This document shows positions 55,279-64,000 of a stretch of DNA of 64,000 bases, piece after piece. Source of the stretch: Cyrtodaria siliqua (Eukaryota; Mollusca; Bivalvia; Adapedonta; Hiatellidae); NCBI GenBank assembly GCA_037043455.1, contig JAWPHD010000002.1, positions 124,001 through 188,000 on the forward strand, written 5' to 3'. A program made the translations under genes and the position numbers. Position 1 is the stretch's first letter. Each line of letters opens with the position of its first letter. The notes under the pieces were generated by a model that saw nothing but the letters and a program-made list of their open reading frames with translations, did not search any database and was not told the origin of the DNA.

Positions 55279-55689
55279 CTGAAACAAATGTAAAACAATA
55301 TAAATACCGTGTATTAAAACAAATGTAAAACAACATAAACCCTTTGTATTAAAACAAATGTATAGTGTACACGAGAAGTTGGGTAAGGGAGCTGATTAAA
55401 GATTGTATAGCTGTGCTTGGCAGAACATTTTTGGGGACCGAATATTAACCCTTAACCCGCTACATTTATACTGTTCTTTCTTTGAATTAAAACCATTCCA
55501 TTTATGTGACAAAGGGGTGCTTTGGGGGAAATGACTGATCAGCAGCCGGACAACAATGGACGCAAAGGCTGTTATAGTCGTGCTTAGTGGGTTAAGGGTT
55601 AAACACCCCCAAGTCAATAGGCTTGCTTTCTTGACATTAATATAGTCTGACATGTTCTGTAAATGACGGTATACTCCAAATAAATAAAA

Positions 55690-58600
55690 TACAGTATGGG
55701 AGTTAAGACAAACTGTAGTTTATGTAAGTTAAACACAAACTGTACTTAATGTAAGTTAAAGACAAACTGTACTTTATGAAGGTTAAAGACAAACTGTACT
55801 TAATAAAAGTTAAAGACAAACTGTTCGTTATGTAAGTTAGACACACTGTATGTTATGTAATTTAAAGACAACCTGTACTTTATGTAACTTTGTAACGGTT
55901 AAAGAGAACCTATACTTCATCAAGGTTCAATGTGAACGTTATGGATGTTAAAGAGAACCTGTAATTTATGAAGGTTGTGAAGTTTAAAATGTAACAGCCA
56001 ATCCCTTTATGAATGTTAAAGACAACCTGGCCTCTATGACTGTTACAGACAACCTGCCCTTTATGAATGTTAAAGACAACCAGACAATCTGCCCTTTATG
56101 AATGTTAAAGACAATCTGCCCTTTATGAATGTTAAAAACAACCTGTCCTTTATGAATGTTAAAGACAACCAGACAATCTGCCCTTTATGAATGTTAAAAA
56201 CAACCTGTCCTTTCTGAATGTTAAAGACAACCTGTCCTTTATGAATGTTAAAGACAGTCTGCCCTTTATGAAGGTTAAAGACAACCTGGCCTCTATGACT
56301 GTTAAAGACAACCTGTCCTTTATGAATGTTAAAGACAACCAGACAATCTGCCATTTATGAATGTTAAAGACAGTCTGCCCTTTATGAATGTTAAAGACAG
56401 TCTGCCCTTTATGAATGTTAAAGACAATCTGCCCTTTATGAATGTTAAAGACAACCAGACAATCTGCCCTTTATGAATGTTAAAGACAACCAGACAATCT
56501 GCCCTTTATGAATGTTAAAGACAACCAGACAATCTGCCCTTTATGAATGTTAAAAACAACCTGTCCTTTATGAATGTTAAAGACAACCAGACAATCTGCC
56601 CTTTATGAATGTTAAAGACAACCTGTCCTTTATGAATGTTCAAGACAGTCTGCCCTTTATGAATGTTAAAGACAACCTGCCCTTTATGAATGTTAAAGAC
56701 AACCAGACAATCTGCCCTTTATGAATGTTAAAGACAGTCTGTCCTTTATGAATGTTACAGACAACCTGTCCTTTATGAATGTTAAAGACAGTCTGCCCTT
56801 TATGAATGTTAAAGACAACCTGTCCTTTATGAATGTTAAAGACAGTCTGCCCTTTATGAATGTTAAAGACAACCTGTCCTTTATGAATGTTAAAGACAGT
56901 CTGCCCTTTATGAATGTTAAAGACAACCTGTCCTTTATGAATGTTAAAAACAACCTGCCCTTTATGAATGTTAAAGACAGTCTGCCCTTTATGAAGGTTA
57001 AAGACAACCTGGCCTCTATGACTGTTAAAGACAACCTGTCCTTTATGAATGTTAAAGACAACCTGTCCTTTATGAATGTTAAAGACAGTCTGCCCTTTAT
57101 GAATGTTAAAGACAACCTGTCCTTTATGAATGTTAAAAACAACCTGCCCTTTATGAATGTTAAAGACAGTCTGCCCTTTATGAAGGTTAAAGACAACCTG
57201 GCCTCTATGACTGTTAAAGACAACCTGCCCTTTATGAATGTTAAAGACAACCTGTCCTTTATGAATGTTAAAGACAACCTGCCCTTTATGAATGTTAAAA
57301 ACAACCTGTCCTTTATGAATGTTAAAGACAGTCTGCCCTTTATGAATGTTAAAGACAACCTGTCCTTTATGAATGTTAAAAACAACCTGTCCTTTATGAA
57401 TGTTAAAGACAGTCTGCCCTTTATAAAGGTTAAAGACAACCAGGCCTCTATGACTCTTAAAGACAACCTGTCCTTTATGAATGTTAAAGACAACCTGTCC
57501 TTTATGAATGTTAAAAACAACCTGTCCTTTATGAATGTTAAAGACAACCAGAACTTTATGAATGTTACAGACAAACTGCCCTTTATGAATGTTAAAAACA
57601 ACCTGTCCTTTATGAATGTTAAAGACAACCTGCCCTTTATGAATGTTAAAGACAACCTGCCCTTTATGAATGTTAAAGACAACCTGTCCTTTATGAATGT
57701 TAAAAACAACCTGTCCTTTATGAATGTTAAAGACAACCAGAACTTTATGAATGTTACAGACAAACTGCCCTTTATGAATGTTAAAAACAACCTGTCCTTT
57801 ATGAATGTTAAAGACAACCTGCCCTTTATGAATGTTAAAGACAACCTGCCCTTTATGAATGTTAAAAACAACCTGTCCTTTATGAATGTTAAAGACAACC
57901 TGTCCTTTATGAATGTTAAAGACAACCTGTCCTTTATGAATGTTAAAGACAACCTGCCCTTTATGAATGTTAAAAACAACCTGTCCTTTATGAATGTTAA
58001 AGACAGTCTGCCCTTTATGAATGTTAAAGACAACCTGTCCTTTATGAATGTTAAAAACAACCTGTCCTTTATGAATGTTAAAGACAGTCTGCCCTTTATA
58101 AAGGTTAAAGACAACCAGGCCTCTATGACTGTTAAAGACAACCTGTCCTTTATGAATGTTAAAGACAACCTGTCCTTTATGAATGTTAAAAACAACCTGT
58201 CCTTTATGAATGTTAAAGACAGTCTGCCCTTTATGAAGGTTAAAGACAACCTGGCCTCTATGACTGTTACAGAGAACCTGCCCTTTATGAATGTTAAAGA
58301 CAGTCTGCCCTTTATGAAGGTTAAAGACAACCTGGCCTCTATGACTGTTACAGACAACCTGCCCTTTATGAATGTTAAAGACAACCAGGCCTCTATGACT
58401 GTTAAAGACAACCTGTCCTTTATGAATGTTAAAGACAACCTGTCCTTTATGAATGTTAAAAACAACCTGTCCTTTATGAATGTTAAAGACAGTCTGCCCT
58501 TTATGAAGGTTGAAGACAACCTGGCCTCTATGACTGTTACAGACAAACTGCCCTTTATGAATGTTAAAGACAACCAGAACTTTATGACTGTTACAGAGAA

Positions 58601-58972
58601 ACTGCCCTTTATGAATGTAACAGACAACCAGAACTTTATGAATGTTACAGACAAACTGCCCTTTATGAATGTTAAAGACAACCAGAACTTTATGAATGTT
58701 ACAGACAAACTGCCCTTTATGAATGTTAAAGACAACCAGAACTTTATGAATGTTACAGACAAACTGCCCTTTATGAATGTTAAAGACAACCAGAACTTTA
58801 TGAATGTTACAGACAAACTGCCCTTTATGAATGTTAAAGACAACCAGAACTTTATGAATGTTACAGACAAACTGCCCTTTATGAATGTTAAAGACAACCA
58901 GAACTTTATGAATGTTACAGACAAACTGCCCTTTATTTATGTTACAGACAAGCTGAACTTTATGATTGTTAA
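55690..58972. repeat. 27-bp minisatellite, about 120 copies
   Basis: Unit TTTATGAATGTTAAAGACAA plus CCTGCCC. The left 300 bp is decayed (units of 24-33 bp); the right end finishes with a homogeneous sub-block alternating GTTACAGACAAACTGCCC and GTTAAAGACAACCAGAAC. Because the unit is a multiple of 3 and lacks stops, long frames are open on both strands: FMNVKDNLP on plus (56721-59081), and VVFNIHKGQ and LSLTFIKGR on minus. The simultaneous openness argues against coding. It lies upstream of the host gene's first visible exon. Confidence 0.97.
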
Positions 58973-59086
58973 ACATATTTTTATATCGATGTACAAGGAG
59001 GATGGGCCTAAAATGATAATTCCTGTTTTCGCCATATACCCGTTTTGTTTTTGTAGCGCCGCAAAACCCCAATTCAACTAAACTCG
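58973..59086 (+). mobile_element. SINE-like 3' fragment at the array edge
   Basis: ATATCGATGTACAAGGAGGA, TTCCTGTTTTCGCCATATAC and CGCAAAACCCCAATTCAAC match the 3' third of the copies at 9458 and 22403. It starts exactly where the 27-bp array stops. Confidence 0.75.
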
Positions 59087-59118
59087 ATATAGACTGAAAG
59101 ACTGTAAACTTATGAACC

Positions 59119-59285
59119 AGTTCCCAGTTCGCAGTTCGTTATTCGAATTGCGAACTGGCAACTGGCCGCCAGTTCACAATTCGAAACGAACGTTAAATAT
59201 ATGCATGTATTCACCTAATAATGATTAATTTGATGTGTGTTCACAATAAAATTTCCATATAAACAACAAAGCGGACATGTTATAT
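59119..59285. repeat. Long inverted repeat, left arm (A)
   Basis: CCCAGTTCGCAGTTCGTTAT, AACGTTAAATATATGCATG and GTGTGTTCACAATAAAAT. Its inverted counterpart is at about 63830-64000. It begins with a local palindrome-rich stretch of AGTTCGC motifs. Confidence 0.88.
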
Positions 59286-60310
59286 CCAATTTTATTTAAT
59301 TGTAAAATTTAATCCATCTAGAACTGAAGTCATGTTCTTTTCACTTGCAAACAGAAACCGTCCGTCCTTGATATTTGAAAATACTCAACTTAACTTTGTT
59401 GACCATCATAAACATCTGGGAGTAACCCTTAGTCGTAGTGGGTCCGGCGTCTACGGTTCTAGGTTCAATGAAATTTAAATTAAAACGTCAAACGCTTAAT
59501 CAAATATATAAATCTTACCTTCGACCTATTTTATAATACGCGGCTATAGTATGTGATAGTTCTACGAATTATGAAAAAGATAATATAGAAAAAATACAAT
59601 ATGAAGCCTCGCAAATAGTTACTGGTCTGACTCGTTATGTCTCTATACACAAATTGTTAACTTAAATTGGTTGGGTCTCTCTGTCCGACAGAAAACATAT
59701 CCAGAAGTTGATATTTACCTATAAGTTTTAAAATTTGGAGATTTACCGAGTTACTTGAATGACATATTCCCCACAACTATTGCAGAATCGAATTCTTATA
59801 ACTTGAGAAACAGTTCCAACTTCGTTATTTTACCTAGAAGAACAGAAATGTTTCGAGATCCGTCTTACCGTCATCTCTAAATCTTGGGAACGAACTTGAT
59901 ATTTACATTCGCGAAGCACCATCCCTTTCGAGTTTTAAAACTAGACTTAAACATTACTTTAAACCACCGATAGTACCTCAATACTACATATTGGGTGATA
60001 GATACCTTTCAGTCATACATGCGCTTTTGCGAAACAATTGCAGCAATTTAAACGCTGATCTCTATCTTAATGATTTGAGGGATAAATTATGTATGTGGTG
60101 ATGGTGTTGAACATATTGAGCATTATTTGTTTAGATAATTTTTAGAAATGAAATACGGTAATTATTTTTAGACATTCGTATATTTCATTCCTTAAGTCCT
60201 CGCAAACTTTTATACGGCATCGACCAACTTACGGATGAGGAAAATCATATTCTATTTACTCAAGTTCAAAACTATATTAAAAACAATAAACGATTCCAAA
60301 AACCTTAACT
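59286..60310 (+). pseudogene. Decayed LINE reverse transcriptase fragment
   Basis: Translating with several frame changes gives the C-terminal third of a non-LTR reverse transcriptase: HHKHLGVTLSRSG, QIYKSYLRPIL followed by a stop and YAAIVCDSSTNYEKDNIEKIQYEASQ in pieces, IVTGLTRYVSIHKL, LPSYLNDIFPTTIA, YNLRNSSNF and a terminal QVQNYIKNNKRFQK. Several stops and frameshifts are present. It is on the opposite strand and of a different type from the LINE at 38.7-44.8 kb, and the catalytic core is missing. Clearly inactive. Confidence 0.8.
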
Positions 60311-60645
60311 TGTATCGATATACCGTTTTATTTTGTCTAGATCAACTGTAGCTATGTTTCTATCAGCCTGAACGGGGGATATGGGGTGTTATTTCGGTGG
60401 AGATTGCGTCGGGGTAGAATGGCAAGGCAGAGTTTAAATGTTTGGAATTTTTTCTTCGTTTTTCATATCAAGTTCATATTTAAATGTATTGTTACAATTT
60501 TAAACCGATAATCAAGTACACTTTTTCAGCCACAATGGAGAGAACTGTAACTAATGTTGTAATATTATAACTTGTAGTTCAATCCATTTGCATATGTTGC
60601 TATGAATATTGTGATGCTGAATTTGTGTATCTGCAATAAAATATT
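60311..60645. other. Probable LINE 3' UTR or spacer
   Basis: Follows the decayed reverse transcriptase on the same strand. GCAATAAAATATTATTAAAC near 60631 could be its polyadenylation/3' tail region; not proven. Confidence 0.35.
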
Positions 60646-60649
60646 ATTA

Positions 60650-60804
60650 AACTAAACTTCGAATTGACAATTCGGGCCAAATGGCAACTGGCTAAACTAA
60701 CTATGTTCCGGGGACTACTGTTTATGATTCTAATAGAAAACAATATCAAATGAAGTATTCTAAAGAAACAAAAATATAAATAAAACGGACGTGTTGTTAT
60801 ATAA
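60650..60804. repeat. Inverted repeat block B
   Basis: The inverted form contains AACAACACGTCCGTTTTATT and TTCTTTAGAATACTTCATTT. It matches direct copies B' at about 63560-63690 and B'' at about 63747-63815, so B faces the other two across 3 kb. Confidence 0.8.
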
Positions 60805-60959
60805 TTAAAGGGACACACGGCAACCTTGAAGTATTTGAAATGGGTGTCTTGATTTATGTATTCAGTATCATTAGCTCTACTGGCCGAAGGCCAGCAGAGC
60901 TTATGGGATGGTGAGTTGTCCGTCGTCCGTCCGTCGTCCGTCGTCCGTCCGTTGTTAAC

Positions 60960-62290
60960 TTTTGTCTTGTGACAACTCTAGGGCCTTCATTTTTCATCCG
61001 ATCTTTACCAAACTTTAACAGGTTGTTAATATCAATGAAAGCTCGGACAAGTTCGAAAACCAGCCAGATCGGAATAATTTCACCGGAGTTATGGCCCTTG
61101 TTTTGCTGAAAATGCGATGTTTAGCCTTGTGAACACTCTAGCACCTTCATTTATTATTTGATCTTTACCAAACTTGCACAGATTGTTAATATTAATGAAA
61201 GCTCGGACAAGTTCGAAAACCAGCCAAATCAGATCAGTAACACCGGAGTTATGGCCCTTGTTTTTTCTGAAAATTGCTATTTTCTGTCTTGTGAACGCTC
61301 TAGCACCTTCATTTATTATTTGATCGTTACCAAACTTGCACAGATTATTAATACTAATTATAGCTTGGACAAGTTCGAAAATCAGCTGAATTGGGTCAGT
61401 AACACTATAGAGTTATGGCCCTTGTTTTTTCTGAAAAATGCCATTTTCTGCCTTGTGAATACTCTAGCACCTTCATTTATTATTTGATCCTTACCAAACT
61501 TGCACAGATTGTTAATATCAATGAAAGCTCGACCAAGTTCGAAAACCAGCTAAATCAGATCAGTCACACCGGAGTTATGGCCCTTGTTTTTTCTGAAAAA
61601 TGCTATTTTCTGCCTTGTGAACACTCAAGGGCCTTCAATATTAATCGGATCTTTACTTAACTTTGCCAGTGTCTTTATATTAATGAAAGCTCAAACTAGT
61701 TCGAAAACCGGCAAGATCGAAATAATTTCATTGAAGTTATGGCCCTTGTTTTGCTGAAAAATGCCATATTTAGCCTTGTGAACACTCTAGCACCTTCATT
61801 TAATATTTGATCTTTACCAAACTTGCACAGATTGTTAATATCAATGAAAACTTGGACAAGTCTGAAAACCAGCTAGATTGGACTATTAACAGCGGAGTTA
61901 TTGCCCCTTGATTTAGTTAAAAATGCTATATTTTGCCTCGTTAAGACGATAGGGGCTTCATTGTTCATCCGATCTTTACCAAACTTTATCAGATTGTTAA
62001 TATGAATGAAAGCTCGGACAAGTTCGAAAACCAGCCAAATTGGACTAGTATCGGCGGAGTTATGGCCCTTGATTTAGTTAAAAATGCTAAATTTTGCCTC
62101 GTTAAGACAATAGGGCCTTCATCTTTCACTCGATCTTTACCAGACTTTACCAGATTGTTACTATCATTGAAAGCTCTGAAAAGTTCGAAAACCAGCCAGA
62201 TTGGACCATTTACACCGGAGTTATGGCCCTTGATTTTTTTTCTGAAATATGCTATATTTTGGCCTCATTAAGAAGAAAGGGCCTTCATTT
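60960..62290. repeat. Internal array 1 of the family 1 element, about 154-bp units
   Basis: About 8.5 units with TTTACCAAACTTGCACAGAT, TGTTAATATCAATGAAAGCT, CGGACAAGTTCGAAAACCAG and GGAGTTATGGCCCTTG. Confidence 0.92.
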
Positions 62291-63178
62291 GGCCAAATTT
62301 CATTGAATTTTTTCAGGGATGATCAGTACCAAGCCTAGTTGTACATATCGTCACTGTGTTCCAGTTGAATGATTTTGGTGGAGTTATGTCCCTTTAAAGG
62401 TTTTAATACACAAACTTTGTCCTGACTAGTTTTCCTGAACCCCTGGCCGGATTTAAACAAAACTTTTTAGGGATGATCAGTTCCGGGTCTAGTTGTGCAA
62501 ATCTTTGCCATGTTCCGGTCGAATGATTTTTGGCAGAGTTATGGCCCTTTAAAAGTTTTAATTCACAAACTTTGTCTGGACTATTCTCCTGAACGTCTCC
62601 CCACATTCCAACGAAACTTTACAGGGATGATCAGCACCAAGCTTAGTTGTGCATATCATCGTCGCATTCCGGTTAACAGATTTTTAGTGGAGTTATGGCC
62701 CTTTAAAGGTTTTTGATACACAAACATTTTCCGGGCTAGTTTTCCTGAACCCCTGGCTGGATTTTAACGAAACTTGACAAGGATGATCAGTATCAAGCCT
62801 AGTTGTACATATCATCGCCATATTCGGGTTGAATGATTTTTGTCAGAGTTATGGCCCTTTAAAGGTTTTAATAGAGAAACGTCCAGATTAGTCTGTTCTG
62901 AACTCCTTGCTGGATTTCAACGAATCTTGATGGGGATGATCAGTACCAAGCCTAGTTGCACCTATCATTGCCGTGTTCTGGTTGAATGAATTTTGGCAGA
63001 GTTATGGCCCCATAAAAGTTTGAATACACTAACTTTGTACAGACTAGATCTCCTGAACCTCTGGCTGGATTTCTTGTCAGGGACAATCAGTACCAAGCCT
63101 AAGCCTATATCATCATCATGTTCTGGCTGAACGATATTTGAAAGAGTTATGGCCCCTTGTGCATAAACTTTATCTTTA
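62290..63178. repeat. Internal array 2 of the family 1 element, about 154-bp units
   Basis: Units with GGGATGATCAGTACCAAGCC at about 62316, 62471, 62624, 62779 and 62933, and GAGTTATGGCCCTTTAAAGG. It has the same length as array 1 and shares its GAGTTATGGCCC anchor, so both probably derive from one ancestral unit. Confidence 0.9.
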
Positions 63179-63469
63179 GCCAGTAGAGCGTCCACAGGCC
63201 CTCTTGGGCCTCTTGTTTTTACTTTTACCCTGGTTACATTTAAATAAATCAAATTTTAAGTATTCACTATTTCGTCTTATTATACTATAAGTTTTAATAT
63301 ATTACAGGTGCAATAATATCAAAAATTAATAATATGCAAAAGCAAATGGCTTAATACAATTCTTAAAATTAACATTAATGATTGAACAAATGCAATTTAT
63401 GTAGAAAAACTAACGGGACGCCGCTAGTTTAAAAAAATCAAGATTGCCATGATGTGTCCCTTTAAAATA

Positions 63470-63825
63470 GTTCACAGTCCGTTATTCGATTGTGAACTGC
63501 GAACATGGTTTTGGCTCCCAGTTCGCAATTCGAATAACGGACGGAGAACTAGTTCAAATATACAACAACACGTCTGTTTTATTTATATATTTCTTTCTTT
63601 AGAATATTTCAATTTTGATATTGTTTACTATTGGCATGATAAACAGTAGTGCCTTCAGTACCGTTACTTTAGCCAGTTGTTAATACAGTCGAATTGCCAG
63701 TTCGCAGTTCCGAATTCGAATAACGAACAGCGCACTTTTTCAAATATATAACAACACATCTGTTTTATTTATAATTATGACATTTTCTTTAGAATACTTC
63801 ATTTGATATTGCAAATCTAATACGC
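63470..63825. repeat. Inverted repeat blocks B' and B''
   Basis: Two direct copies of the segment AACAACAC.TCTGTTTTATT to TTTAGAATA.TTCA, each preceded by AGTTCGC/CGAATAACG-rich sequence. Both are inverted relative to block B. Confidence 0.8.
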
Positions 63826-63829
63826 TTGC

Positions 63830-64000
63830 ATATATGTCAGCCTTTTTGTTTATATGGACATTTTATTGTGAACACACATCCAATTAACCATTAATAGAAT
63901 TGAATAAATGCATATATTTAACGTTCATTTCAAATTGCGTCAGTTGCCAGTTCGTCAACTGGCTGCCAGTTCGTCGAATAACGAACTGCGAACTGCCACA
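63830..64000. repeat. Long inverted repeat, right arm (A')
   Basis: Inverted copy of 59119-59285 (ATTTTATTGTGAACACACAT, ATGCATATATTTAACGTTC, CGAATAACGAACTGCGAACT). It reaches the window edge, so the outer border is not seen. Confidence 0.88.

Larger units (their letters stand above)
60869..63218 (+). mobile_element. Array element, family 1, complete (2.35 kb), best reference copy
   Basis: The 5' end is TTAGCTCTACTGGCC, with the hairpin CTGGCC-GAA-GGCCAG, then CAGAGCTTATGGGATGG and a CCGTCC stretch. The 3' end is GCCAGTAGAGC (63179-63189), the inverted 11-mer of GCTCTACTGGC, then the hairpin AGGCCCTCTTGGGCCT (63196-63211) and CTTGTTTTT. The interior has two successive arrays. No protein or transposase is encoded. 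The layout agrees with non-autonomous Helentrons; inferred by structure. Confidence 0.85.
60805..63465. mobile_element. TTAA-flanked MITE interrupted by a complete array element
   Basis: TTAA (60805-60808) plus AGGGACACACGGCAACCTTG at the left; CAAGATTGCCATGATGTGTCCCT plus TTAA (63462-63465) at the right. Removing 60869-63218 leaves a MITE of about 310 bp, matching the size of the complete copy at 23921-24248. Confidence 0.85.

Noticed and set aside
56721..59081. 786-codon plus-strand frame and 743-810-codon minus-strand frames over the 27-bp array
   Set aside because: All arise from a stop-free unit whose length is divisible by three. They are open at the same time on both strands, and the plus frame runs on into a SINE fragment.
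59286..60310. Active second LINE
   Set aside because: Multiple stops and frameshifts, and the reverse transcriptase catalytic core is absent.
61158..62271. Frames reading TKLAQIVNINESS...VMAL repeatedly
   Set aside because: They are translations of the roughly 154-bp non-coding units; stops interrupt every few units and register is not kept.

Overview
The window reads as nuclear DNA of an invertebrate animal, most likely a bivalve mollusc. It is AT-rich. It is packed with minisatellites, tRNA-derived SINEs, TTAA-flanked MITEs, foldback elements, LINEs and a large family of array-carrying elements whose ends begin TTTTTAGCTCTACTGGCC or TTTTTAGCTCTACTGATC. Families with internal repeats of about 160 bp are known from bivalves (the BIV160 satellite and the oyster 'pearl' elements). 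The bivalve assignment is an inference from repeat style. No bacterial gene, operon, CRISPR array or rRNA gene was seen.

Layout. 1-3480 is a satellite with a period of about 156 bp and a recent 1241-bp duplication. 3.5-8.5 kb is AT-rich sequence with minisatellites of 60 and 59 bp. 8.5-14.8 kb is a nest of array-carrying elements, including a complete copy with ten near-identical 320-bp units at 11286-14493. 15-25 kb holds dispersed repeats and arrays of 53, 41, 21 and 33 bp, plus SINEs and a TTAA MITE. 25-33 kb has truncated and complete array-carrying elements; one is split by a 555-bp palindromic TTAA MITE. 35-38 kb has a GATCGC-rich 46-bp array and SINE fragments. 38.4-45.2 kb is a second copy of the 320-bp element on the minus strand, split by an approximately 6.2-kb non-LTR retrotransposon with a matching ATGTT flank on each side. 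45-51.5 kb has SINE-like sequence, inverted-repeat elements, a 22-bp array, a CA/CT/TA microsatellite and another truncated element. 51.5-55.3 kb holds the only convincing host gene. 55.7-59 kb is a 27-bp array of roughly 120 copies. 59.1-64 kb is a foldback structure enclosing a LINE relic and a TTAA MITE that itself carries a complete 2.3-kb array element.

The host gene is on the minus strand: four coding exons with matching GT/AG sites and compatible phases, giving the last 195 residues of a cysteine-rich secreted protein with a GPI-anchor-like tail. Its signal-peptide exon was not found and may lie beyond the window, in which case the 27-bp array sits in an intron. The LINE has a PHD-finger and coiled-coil ORF1, a proline-rich reading frame, and an APE endonuclease plus reverse transcriptase. 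A T_TTT_TTA heptamer lies where the proline-rich frame overlaps the endonuclease frame, in the -1 register.

The most interesting system is the set of array-carrying elements. They share an 11-bp 5' motif whose inverted copy lies just inside the 3' end, a hairpin at each end, a terminal CTTGTT, insertion into T runs without a visible target duplication, and internal arrays of about 154-166 or 320 bp. This is the architecture described for non-autonomous Helentrons (HINEs, such as Drosophila DINE-1), and it appears to make satellite arrays mobile.
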